Positions 7,756 to 13,822 of a stretch of DNA of 17,927 nucleotides are shown here, in pieces (within the stretch, counting starts at the first letter, position 1; every line of letters starts with the position of its first letter). The notes under the pieces are model-generated. The model ran no database searches. It was not told the DNA's origin and was given only the letters and a program-made list of their open reading frames with translations. The DNA is from JAGQUL01 sp038212015. GTDB lineage: Bacteria > Actinomycetota > Thermoleophilia > Gaiellales > SKUG01. The stretch lies in NCBI GenBank assembly GCA_038212015.1, contig JBBQUY010000072.1:1-17927 (forward strand), read 5' to 3'. Made by a program: the position numbers and the translations under genes.

Positions 7756-7761
7756 TAGGCT
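7756..7761 (+). promoter_or_regulatory. Leaderless -10 element of the uvrA-like gene
   Basis: TAGGCT lies seven bases before ATG 7769 and there is no ribosome binding site. This fits a transcript starting at or next to the start codon and supports 7769 over the internal ATG at 7787. Confidence 0.45.
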
Positions 7762-7768
7762 GCCGCTC

Positions 7769-10252
7769 ATGGCCGGTCCCGACGACATGATCCGTGTGCG
7801 CGACGCGCGCGTGCACAACCTGCGCGGCGTCGACGTGGACTTGCCGCGCGATGCGCTCGTGGTGTTCACGGGAATCTCGGGCTCGGGCAAGTCGTCGCTC
7901 GCGTTCGACACGATCCATGCGGAGTCACAGCGGCGCTGGCTCGAGGCGGTCGCGCCGTATGCCCGCCGGCTCGTGCACCAGTCGCTCGCGCCGCGCGTGG
8001 GCAGCGTCACCGGCCTGCCGCCGGCGGTCGCGCTGCAGCAGCAGCGATCAATCCCCGGCTCGCGGTCGAGCGTCGGGACCGTCACGACGATCGCCAACAG
8101 CCTGCGCATGCTCATGTCGCGCGCGGGCGACGGGCACGACGGGCGCGGCGGTGGCGACAACGCCCGCCTCGACTCCGACGCGTTCTCACGCAATACGGCG
8201 GCCGGCGCGTGCCCTGCCTGTCACGGCGTCGGCGCCCGGTACGAAGTCAGCGAACAGACGCTCGTGCCCGATCCGTCGTTGTCGATCCGCGACCGCGCCG
8301 TCGCCGCATGGCCGGGCGCGTGGCAGGGCAAGAACCAGCGCGACATACTTGCGGTGCTCGGCCACGACATCGACGCTCCGTGGCACACGCTGGCGCAGGA
8401 TGCACGCGACTGGATCCTGTTCACCGACGAGCAGCCGGTGGTGGTCGTCGATCCCGTGCGCGAGGTCGGTCGCACGCAGCGCCCGTACAAGGGCCAGTAC
8501 ATGAGCGCGCGGCGCTACGTGCTCAAGGCGCTGACGATGTCGCAGAGCGCGCAACAGCGGCGACGCGCGCTGCAGTTCGTGGAGACGGTCGCGTGTGAAT
8601 CGTGTGCGGGATCGGGCTTGCGCGCCGAGGCGCTCGCCGTGACGTTCCTGGGCCGCTCGATCGTGGAGCTGGAGGCGCTGCCTCTGCGCGAGCTCGTGGA
8701 GCTGCTGCGCCCGGTCGCGACGAGCGGCGTGGTGGGCGAGAACGTCGCAGCGACGCTCTGCGCGGATCTGGTCTCCCGGATCGATCCGGTGATCGGCCTC
8801 GGACTCGGCTACCTCTCGCTCGATCGCGCAGCGCCGACGCTGTCGGCCGGGGAGCTGCAGCGGCTGCGGGTCGCAACGCAGCTGCGCTCGGGGCTGTTCG
8901 GCGTCGTCTACGTGCTCGACGAGCCCAGCGCCGGCCTGCATCCGGCCGACACGCATGCGCTGCTCGACGTGCTCGACCAGCTGCGCGAAGGGGGCAACTC
9001 GCTGCTCGTTGTGGAACATCACGTCGACGTGGCGCGACGCGCGGACTGGATCGTCGACGTCGGACCCGGAGCGGGCGAGCAGGGCGGCGAGGTGCTGTGG
9101 TCGGGTCCGCCGGCAGGGCTCGCGGACGTCGAGCGAAGCGTCACGCGACGCTGGCTGCACGGCGATGTCAGTCGACTGACACCCCGTGCTGCACGCGATT
9201 CGGGTGGGCTGCTCGAGCTCGACGGCGTCGAGCTCAACAACCTGCGCGACGTGGATCTGCGCATCCCGACGGGCACGTTCACGGCCGTCACGGGCGTGTC
9301 CGGATCCGGCAAGTCGTCGCTCGTGACGGGCGCGCTCGTGGATGCCGTCGTGAACCACCTCGACCAGGATGCGCCTGCGAGCAGCGCGGAGGACGACGAT
9401 GATTCGCCCGCCCCTGGTGCGCCGCCGCGCGTCGCGACGTGGCGCACGGCTCGCGGCCTGGAACTGGTCGACCGCATCGTCGTCGTCGACCAGCGCCCGA
9501 TCGGCCGAACGCCACGCTCGAACCTCGCGACCTACACCGGGCTGTTCGACGGCGTCCGCAGGCTGTTCGCCGCCACCGACGCGGCGCGCGAGCGAGGCTG
9601 GACGGCGAGCCGGTTCTCGTTCAACGTCGACGGCGGTCGCTGCGAGACCTGTCAGGGCGAAGGCTTCGTCGCGGTCGAGCTGATGTTCCTGCCGGGCACC
9701 TACGCGACGTGTGATGCCTGCGGGGGATCGCGATACGCGCCGGAGACGCTCGAGGTGACGTGGCAGGGTCGCTCGATCGCCGACGTGCTGGCGCTGACGG
9801 TCGACGACGCGGCGACCGTGTTCGCGAACGAGCGCACGATCGCGCGCAGCATCGCCGCGCTGCGCGACGTCGGGCTCGGCTACCTGCGCCTTGGCCAGCC
9901 GGCGACGGAGCTGTCAGGCGGCGAAGCGCAGCGCATCAAGCTCGCGTCGGAGCTGCAGCGCGCGCGGCGCGGTCGCGTGCTGTACGTGCTCGACGAGCCC
10001 ACGACCGGGCTGCACCCGGCTGACGTGGAACTGCTGCTGGCGCTGCTTCACCGGCTCGTCGACGCCGGTCACACGGTCGTCGTCGTGGAGCACGACATGG
10101 ACGTGGCCGCGAGCGCCGACCACGTCATCGACCTCGGGCCGGGCGGCGGCGACGACGGCGGACGGATCGTCGTCGCGGGGACACCGGCGGACGTCGCGGC
10201 ATCGGATGCGAGCGCGACGGCGCCGTTCCTGCGGGAGGCGCTCCGCGCCTGA
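7769..10252 (+). CDS. UvrA paralogue lacking the UvrB-binding region (UvrA2/DrrC-like ABC ATPase)
   Basis: This 827-residue protein carries two ABC ATPase modules. Walker A is GISGSGKSS (35-43) and GVSGSGKSS (509-517). The signature is LSAGE (358-362) and LSGGE (715-719). Walker B is VLDEPSAGLHP and VLDEPTTGLHP. Zinc-binding pairs include CPAC (148-151), CESC (276-279), CETC (625-628) and CDAC (648-651). Housekeeping UvrA is about 950 residues. Here the roughly 130 residues after the first ATPase motif that hold the UvrB-binding domain and the first CxxC of the first zinc module are missing. That is the hallmark of class II UvrA proteins (UvrA2, DrrC), linked to tolerance of DNA-binding drugs rather than core excision repair. 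A glycine- and aspartate-rich linker (121-133) marks the deletion. ATG 7769 is chosen for its leaderless -10. ATG 7787 would also keep the fold. Confidence 0.9.
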   Translation: MAGPDDMIRVRDARVHNLRGVDVDLPRDALVVFTGISGSGKSSLAFDTIHAESQRRWLEAVAPYARRLVHQSLAPRVGSVTGLPPAVALQQQRSIPGSRSSVGTVTTIANSLRMLMSRAGDGHDGRGGGDNARLDSDAFSRNTAAGACPACHGVGARYEVSEQTLVPDPSLSIRDRAVAAWPGAWQGKNQRDILAVLGHDIDAPWHTLAQDARDWILFTDEQPVVVVDPVREVGRTQRPYKGQYMSARRYVLKALTMSQSAQQRRRALQFVETVACESCAGSGLRAEALAVTFLGRSIVELEALPLRELVELLRPVATSGVVGENVAATLCADLVSRIDPVIGLGLGYLSLDRAAPTLSAGELQRLRVATQLRSGLFGVVYVLDEPSAGLHPADTHALLDVLDQLREGGNSLLVVEHHVDVARRADWIVDVGPGAGEQGGEVLWSGPPAGLADVERSVTRRWLHGDVSRLTPRAARDSGGLLELDGVELNNLRDVDLRIPTGTFTAVTGVSGSGKSSLVTGALVDAVVNHLDQDAPASSAEDDDDSPAPGAPPRVATWRTARGLELVDRIVVVDQRPIGRTPRSNLATYTGLFDGVRRLFAATDAARERGWTASRFSFNVDGGRCETCQGEGFVAVELMFLPGTYATCDACGGSRYAPETLEVTWQGRSIADVLALTVDDAATVFANERTIARSIAALRDVGLGYLRLGQPATELSGGEAQRIKLASELQRARRGRVLYVLDEPTTGLHPADVELLLALLHRLVDAGHTVVVVEHDMDVAASADHVIDLGPGGGDDGGRIVVAGTPADVAASDASATAPFLREALRA

Positions 10253-10345
10253 GTGGCGCGTCCACGCAGCGAATACGTCATATCTGAAGCGCATGACTTC
10301 GCTTCTGCCGTGGCGCACCGCACGCGACGGCGCGAGGCTTCTCCA

Positions 10346-10588
10346 ATGGCGCTCTCTCCTCGCGACAAGCAGGCACTTCGCGTGGTCGCGAACACGATCG
10401 TCGCGGAGCGCAACCGCCGTCGCTGGAGCCAGGACGACCTCGCCGACGCGTCCGAGGTGTCGCTGTCGACGATCCAGCGCATGGAGCAGGGCGACGTCGA
10501 CTGCGGCCTGTCGAAATACCTGCGCGTCGCGCGCGCGATGGAGCTCCGGTCCACGGTGCTGCTGGAGGCGCTGGAGGACCCGTCGTGA
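10346..10588 (+). CDS. Small XRE-type HTH protein, first of a coupled pair
   Basis: The 80-residue protein is almost entirely one helix-turn-helix of the XRE/Cro type (RRRWSQDDLADASEVSLSTI, then QRMEQG), followed by a short tail with DCGLS and AMEL. It probably binds DNA as a dimer. ATG 10346 has a weak GAGG nearby. The frame extends in phase to GTG 10253, just after the uvrA-like stop, which would give 111 residues with a basic N-terminal extension lacking recognisable structure. The stop overlaps the next start by four bases (GTGA), so the two HTH proteins are translated together. The tail pattern D-x-GLS...-MEL/LEL recurs in the next protein, suggesting an old tandem duplication. Confidence 0.78.
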   Translation: MALSPRDKQALRVVANTIVAERNRRRWSQDDLADASEVSLSTIQRMEQGDVDCGLSKYLRVARAMELRSTVLLEALEDPS

Positions 10589-10824
10589 AACACCGCACGC
10601 AGTTCATCGTGCGACGAGCAGCGACGAACCTGCGCGAGGGACGATCTCGCCTCGGACTGAGCCAGGACGAGGTCGCGCGCCGCATGCGCGTGAAGACGAC
10701 GCAGTACGCGCGGCTCGAGCGCGGCGAGCACGACTCCGGCCTGTCGCTGTGGCTCGACGCGATGTGGGCGCTGGAACTCTCCCCGGACGAACTGCTCGAG
10801 CGGCTCGTCGACCGCGTGCCGTGA
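10585..10824 (+). CDS. Small XRE-type HTH protein, second of a coupled pair
   Basis: This 79-residue HTH protein (LGLSQDEVARRMRVKTTQYARLERGEHD) has the GLSQxxxAxxM...ARLERG pattern of the XRE family and the same DSGLS...ALEL tail as its upstream partner. The GTG start at 10585 overlaps the previous stop by four bases and is preceded by GGAGG at seven bases. Like its partner it has no effector domain. The pair may act as a heterodimer or as two dedicated repressors. The repeat-rich non-coding region directly downstream is an obvious candidate target. Confidence 0.82.
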   Translation: MKHRTQFIVRRAATNLREGRSRLGLSQDEVARRMRVKTTQYARLERGEHDSGLSLWLDAMWALELSPDELLERLVDRVP

Positions 10825-10845
10825 CGCCGGCCGCGCGCCGCGCTC

Positions 10846-10884
10846 GTCGGCGCGGTCGGTCGGCGCGGTCGGTCGGTCGGCGCG
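10846..10884 (+). repeat. Staircase tandem repeat (GTCG)n-GCGCG with n = 1, 2, 3
   Basis: Three consecutive blocks end in GCGCG and begin with one, then two, then three copies of GTCG. Such nested growth is typical of slippage-prone DNA. Confidence 0.85.
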
Positions 10885-10888
10885 GTCC

Positions 10889-10940
10889 AACGGACGGACG
10901 GACGGCGAACGGACGGACGGCGAACGGACGGACGGACGGG
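10889..10940 (+). repeat. Tandem repeat AAC(GGAC)2-3 followed by GGCG or GGG
   Basis: Three consecutive blocks begin with AAC and carry three, two and three copies of GGAC. The first two end in GGCG. The regularly spaced GG pairs could allow two-tier G-quadruplexes on the plus strand. Confidence 0.85.
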
Positions 10941-10957
10941 TGCGGTGCGGCCGCGAA

Positions 10958-11002
10958 CTTCATCGACGAAGATCGGACGATGTGCACGCTTCGTCGACGA
11001 AG
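10958..11002. promoter_or_regulatory. Twin palindromes CTTCrTCGACGAAG, centres 31 bp apart
   Basis: CTTCATCGACGAAG (10958-10971) is a palindrome with one mismatched pair. CTTCGTCGACGAAG (10989-11002) is a perfect 14-base palindrome. Centre-to-centre distance is 31 bp, about three helical turns, so two bound dimers would lie on the same DNA face. This fits a cooperative operator, possibly of the adjacent HTH pair. Confidence 0.55.
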
Positions 11003-11078
11003 TTGGTTGCCGGGGGCGGGGCGGGGCGGTCCAGGTCGGCGCCGGCGAACCGCTCGATCGGCTCGCCGGGCCGCGCGC

Positions 11079-11149
11079 CGTGACGAGCTCGTGACGGTTG
11101 CGTGACATGGGCGAGTCGATCTCGTCACGAAGTGCGCGACTCTCGTGAC
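11079..11149 (+). repeat. Helically phased CGTGAC iterons
   Basis: CGTGAC begins at 11079, 11090 and 11101, an exact 11-base spacing. An inverted copy lies inside CGTCACG (11123-11129), and a further direct copy begins at 11144, 43 bases after the third. The sites sit immediately upstream of the Cys-rich gene starting at 11173. Confidence 0.6.
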
Positions 11150-11172
11150 AGCTGACGCGCGACGCTGCATGC

Positions 11173-11532
11173 ATGCGTGGCACCGACATCTCGACGGATC
11201 CCGAGCGCCTGCTGCTGGCGATCGGCGACCACCTGCACGAGCACTGCGAGTGCAGGCCCGGCGCGACCGGCGGCGCTCGCTGCGCGGCGTGCGACCTGCG
11301 TGCGCAGCTGCGCGACGTTCGTGAACAGCTGCTCGCGTGGCGCGCCGAGGGGCGACGGATCGCCGAGCGTCGTGACGACGCGGTCGCCAATGGCGCGACG
11401 CACCTCGCACGCAACGCCGGCCGCTGCAGTGAATGTGACGCGCTCGCGGGCATCGCCGGCGCGCTGCGTGCGCATCGGCAGGCGTCGTCGACGCCGAGCC
11501 CGGGTCACTCGCCGCCGACGAGCTCCTCATAG
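11173..11532 (+). CDS. Small Cys-rich protein of unknown function
   Basis: This frame of 119 codons has strong G/C third-position bias and looks coding. The protein has CEC (25-27), CAAC (37-40) and CSEC (85-88). The CxxC pairs are separated by a charged, probably helical stretch (residues 41-84). This pattern would suit a zinc-clamped helical hairpin, but no family was recognised. The C-terminus is Ser/Pro-rich and disordered. Its last 28 bases overlap the 3' end of the convergent flavin reductase gene. There is no clear ribosome binding site before ATG 11173. The phased CGTGAC sites just upstream suggest regulated expression. Confidence 0.6.
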   Translation: MRGTDISTDPERLLLAIGDHLHEHCECRPGATGGARCAACDLRAQLRDVREQLLAWRAEGRRIAERRDDAVANGATHLARNAGRCSECDALAGIAGALRAHRQASSTPSPGHSPPTSSS

Positions 11533-12152
11533 GACGGACGTCGCAGCTCGAAGCGGTCGCGCGTGGTGGCGTAGGTGGAGCCGCCCATGCGGGCAACCGC
11601 GTCGAGGCGAGCGGGATCGACGCGATCCTTCTCGTCCCAGAGACGTTCCGCGACATGGAAGGCGAGGCACTCGCCGATCACGACGCGTCCGTTGCCGACT
11701 TCCACCACTTCGGTGAGCCGGCACTCGATCGACACGGGCGCCTCCGCGACGATCGCAGGCGCCACATGGTCGGCGTCGACGGGCGTCACGCCCGCAAGCT
11801 CGAACTCCGAGACGTTGGCCGGCGCGTTCGCCGAGGTCAGGTTCATCTGCTCGACGAGCGCATGGTCGGCGACGTGCACCACGAACTCGCCCGTGGCACG
11901 CACGTTGGTGACCGTGTCCTTGTCGCCGATCGACGTGAACGCCACCGAGGGTGGATCCGACGCCGCCACGGTGAAATACGAGTGCGGCGCGAGGTTGCGC
12001 GTGCCGTCGGCGGAGCGCGTCGAGATCCATGCGATCGGGCGCGGCACCACGAGCGAGTTGAGCAGGAAGTACAGCGCTCGGGTCTCGTGGTCTGCTGGCA
12101 GCAGCGTGCGCATCGGTTCACGCTGCGCCGAAGGTGTGGCGACGTCGTTCAT
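11505..12152 (-). CDS. Flavin reductase-like (FMN-binding split-barrel) protein
   Basis: The 215-residue protein resembles the flavin reductase-like family. Typical motifs are VVPRPIAWISTRSADGTRNLAPHSYFT near residues 35-61, a KDTVTN segment, TGEFVVHV, and the later GNGRVVIGE strand, with a GGSTYAT loop close to the end. Members bind FMN and either reduce free flavin for a monooxygenase or have an uncharacterised oxidoreductase role. No partner oxygenase is adjacent, so the substrate is open. ATG 12152 has no ribosome binding site but is preceded by TAGCAT and seven bases, a leaderless arrangement. It follows the HD-GYP gene by ten bases and has its own promoter overlapping that gene's stop codon. 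The 3' end overlaps the Cys-rich gene. Confidence 0.85.
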   Translation of the reverse strand: MNDVATPSAQREPMRTLLPADHETRALYFLLNSLVVPRPIAWISTRSADGTRNLAPHSYFTVAASDPPSVAFTSIGDKDTVTNVRATGEFVVHVADHALVEQMNLTSANAPANVSEFELAGVTPVDADHVAPAIVAEAPVSIECRLTEVVEVGNGRVVIGECLAFHVAERLWDEKDRVDPARLDAVARMGGSTYATTRDRFELRRPSYEELVGGE

Positions 12153-12159
12153 GCCGACG

Positions 12160-12165
12160 ATGCTA
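12160..12165 (-). promoter_or_regulatory. Leaderless -10 element of the flavin reductase gene, overlapping a stop codon
   Basis: The minus strand reads TAGCAT, seven bases before ATG 12152. Its first three bases are the TAG stop codon of the upstream HD-GYP gene. Confidence 0.5.
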
Positions 12166-13341
12166 GTCGACGCGGCCCGCTGCGGTGGGCGCGGCGCTCG
12201 GCTCGCCTTCTTCGGCGATGACCTCGAGCAGTGCGTCCACGACCTGCGGATCGAAGTGCACGCCGCGCAGCTCCTGCATGCGAGCGATCGCGCGCTCATG
12301 GCTCATCGCGTCCTGGTAGGTCCGGTCCGTGGTCATCGCATCGAACGCGTCGCAGGCAAACACGATCCGACTCTCGATCGGGATCTGGTCGCCCGCCAGG
12401 GCATCGGGATAGCCGGATCCGTCCCAGTGCTCATGGGAATGGCGCACGACCTTCGAGACGCCTCGCAGGAAGCCGATCGGCTGGATGATCTGCTCGCCGA
12501 CGACCGTGTGCTGGCGAATGACCTTCCACTCGTCCTCGGTCAGGTCGTCGGTGTTGTGCAGGATCGAGTCAGGCACCGCGATCTTGCCGATGTCGTGGAA
12601 CACCGCGCCGTACTCCGCATCGGAGCGCTGCTGCGTGGACAGGCCCAGCCTGTCGCTCACCTTCACGACGCGCTCGGAGACGCGATCGCCGTGTGCCTCG
12701 GTCTCGCCGTCGCGCCAGTGCAGCGCGTTCACGAGCGCGGCCACCGTCTCGCGGTACCCGCGTTGCAGGTCGGCGGCGAGCCGCTCGGCCTCGGATCGGC
12801 GGCGGCGCTCCTCGCGCGCGAGCAGCACGACGGACTCGAAGAGATCGTCGACCGCTCGGGGATCGACGAAGTACAGCGCGTGTGCTGCGTCGACCACGAC
12901 GTTCGCGAGCTGCTCGGGGTCGGAACCCTTGACCGCATAGCCGACCGCGCCCGCGAGGATCATGCGGGTGATCGTGTCCGGATCGACCGTGCCGGTGAGC
13001 GCCACCACGCGCATGTCAGGGTGGTGCGACAGGATCCGTTCCGTGGCGGTGCACCCGTCCACGCGCGGCATCTGCACGTCCATGACGACGACCTGCGGGT
13101 CGAACTCCTCCGCCATGCGCATCGCCTCGGCGCCATCGAACGCGCGAGCGACCACGTCGATGCGCGGATCGGCGTCGAGCGCCGTCGCCACCATCTCGCG
13201 AACGTCGCGGTCGTCATCGACCACGAGCACGCGCACCGGCGGCTCATGGGCGTTCAGGTCGGGCTCGGGGACTGGGTCCTGCACGAGTGGTGTGTTCCCG
13301 CGGGGACGAGGTGGAAACGACAGCGGCGCCGCCTTCCACAT
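12163..13341 (-). CDS. Response regulator with HD-GYP domain, predicted c-di-GMP phosphodiesterase
   Basis: An N-terminal receiver domain (VRVLVVDDD onward, phospho-acceptor D in VVVMDVQMP, T in ALTG, K in YAVKGS) is joined by a charged coiled-coil linker (AREERRRRSEAERLAADLQ) to an HD-GYP domain. The catalytic signature is complete: EAHGDRV, FHDIGKIAVPD, RQHTVVGEQI, HSHEHWDGSGYP and DAFDAMTTDRTY. It should hydrolyse c-di-GMP under control of phosphorylation. ATG 13341 gives 392 residues. GTG 13284 gives 373 and avoids a stretch with poorer codon usage, so the start is uncertain, and neither has a good ribosome binding site. The gene is divergent from the small His/Pro-rich gene, and a diguanylate cyclase lies beyond that. 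No cognate kinase is adjacent, but three orphan kinases lie upstream in the window. Confidence 0.92.
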   Translation of the reverse strand: MWKAAPLSFPPRPRGNTPLVQDPVPEPDLNAHEPPVRVLVVDDDRDVREMVATALDADPRIDVVARAFDGAEAMRMAEEFDPQVVVMDVQMPRVDGCTATERILSHHPDMRVVALTGTVDPDTITRMILAGAVGYAVKGSDPEQLANVVVDAAHALYFVDPRAVDDLFESVVLLAREERRRRSEAERLAADLQRGYRETVAALVNALHWRDGETEAHGDRVSERVVKVSDRLGLSTQQRSDAEYGAVFHDIGKIAVPDSILHNTDDLTEDEWKVIRQHTVVGEQIIQPIGFLRGVSKVVRHSHEHWDGSGYPDALAGDQIPIESRIVFACDAFDAMTTDRTYQDAMSHERAIARMQELRGVHFDPQVVDALLEVIAEEGEPSAAPTAAGRVD

Positions 13342-13373
13342 AATTCGTGCTGGACGGATCGCGTTCGCCGTCG

Positions 13374-13379
13374 TACGTT
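13374..13379 (+). promoter_or_regulatory. Candidate -10 element of the small His/Pro-rich gene
   Basis: TACGTT lies nine bases before ATG 13389. A second TANNNT (TACATT, minus strand, 13388-13393) could serve the divergent HD-GYP gene, so the two promoters would overlap. Confidence 0.35.
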
Positions 13380-13388
13380 GGTCATGCA

Positions 13389-13688
13389 ATGTACGCGAAC
13401 GCCCCCCACGCGTCTGCGGCGACTCCCCCCGTTTCGCCGCATTCCACGCACCCACCCCAGGTGCAGCACGGCCTTCCCCAAGGTCTGCCGCCCGCCGCAC
13501 ATCACGGCGGGTCACACGGCATTCCTGGTCAGGCCGCTGCCAACGTGCCGCAGCATGCGGCGCCCGTCGCACGATACAACGTCGGCGCTGCGTTCGTGAC
13601 CGGCGCCTATCAGTCGAGCGGCGATCCGGCGATCGACCGCATGGTGGCCCTGGAAGCCGCCTGCAAGCGCTTCGGCTCGCCGTTCTGA
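13389..13688 (+). CDS. Small His/Pro-rich protein of unknown function
   Basis: This 99-residue protein has no recognised family. Residues 1-65 are low complexity, rich in His, Pro, Ala and Gln (STHPPQVQHGLPQGLPPAAHH), without a signal peptide or membrane segment. The last 30 residues (about 70-99) look folded and end AIDRMVALEAACKRFGSPF. GTG 13347 in the same frame would add 14 residues. ATG 13389 is preferred for its TACGTT promoter element. The gene sits between a c-di-GMP phosphodiesterase (divergent) and a diguanylate cyclase (same strand, 134 bases downstream), so a link to that signalling is possible but only positional. The His-rich part could bind metal. Confidence 0.6.
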   Translation: MYANAPHASAATPPVSPHSTHPPQVQHGLPQGLPPAAHHGGSHGIPGQAAANVPQHAAPVARYNVGAAFVTGAYQSSGDPAIDRMVALEAACKRFGSPF

Positions 13689-13744
13689 TCGCTCCGTAAC
13701 GCGCTGATACTCCGCATTCCGCCGCAGCCCTTGCAGTTCTTCCT

Positions 13745-13769
13745 GTTTGCATGTGCTCGTGTCGGGGAA
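13745..13769 (+). promoter_or_regulatory. Possible SigB/SigF-type promoter before the diguanylate cyclase
   Basis: GTTTGC, 13 bases, GGGGAA resembles the GTTT-N13-15-GGGTAT pattern of general-stress sigma factors. It lies 54 bases before the start codon. A GAACC/GGTTC inverted repeat overlaps its downstream end. The -10 half matches imperfectly, so this is tentative. Confidence 0.25.
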
Positions 13770-13822
13770 CCATGGGGTTCAGAGGCGACTACCCGTCCGC
13801 TTGTCGGGGCAGGAGTGATCGA

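Larger units (their letters stand above)
10825..11172. other. 348-base non-coding, repeat-dense region
   Basis: No frame here looks coding. From left to right it holds GTCG/GCGCG staircase repeats (10846-10884), AAC(GGAC)n repeats (10889-10940), two 14-base palindromes (10958-10971 and 10989-11002), a G-rich run of GGGGG, GGGG and GGGG separated by single C (11012-11026), and CGTGAC iterons (11079-11149). It separates the HTH pair from the Cys-rich gene that starts at 11173, so it must contain that gene's promoter. It resembles a regulatory or protein-docking site more than a random spacer. Confidence 0.7.

Noticed and set aside
7549..8193. N-terminal extension of hpd
   Set aside because: The frame is open, but a strong AGGAG site precedes ATG 7548. 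The extension would be antisense to the uvrA-like gene and does not resemble HPPD.
8186..9358. Long minus-strand open frame opposite the uvrA-like gene
   Set aside because: It is a codon-bias shadow of the ABC ATPase, which has complete motifs on the plus strand.
10825..11172. CRISPR array or plasmid-type replication origin
   Set aside because: The repeats are far too short and lack unique spacers for CRISPR. No Rep protein, AT-rich unwinding region or DnaA boxes accompany the iterons.
13764..13822. Riboswitch before the diguanylate cyclase
   Set aside because: A GAACC/GGTTC inverted repeat and a GGGGAA element are present, but the region is too short and lacks the conserved core of c-di-GMP or c-di-AMP riboswitches known to me.
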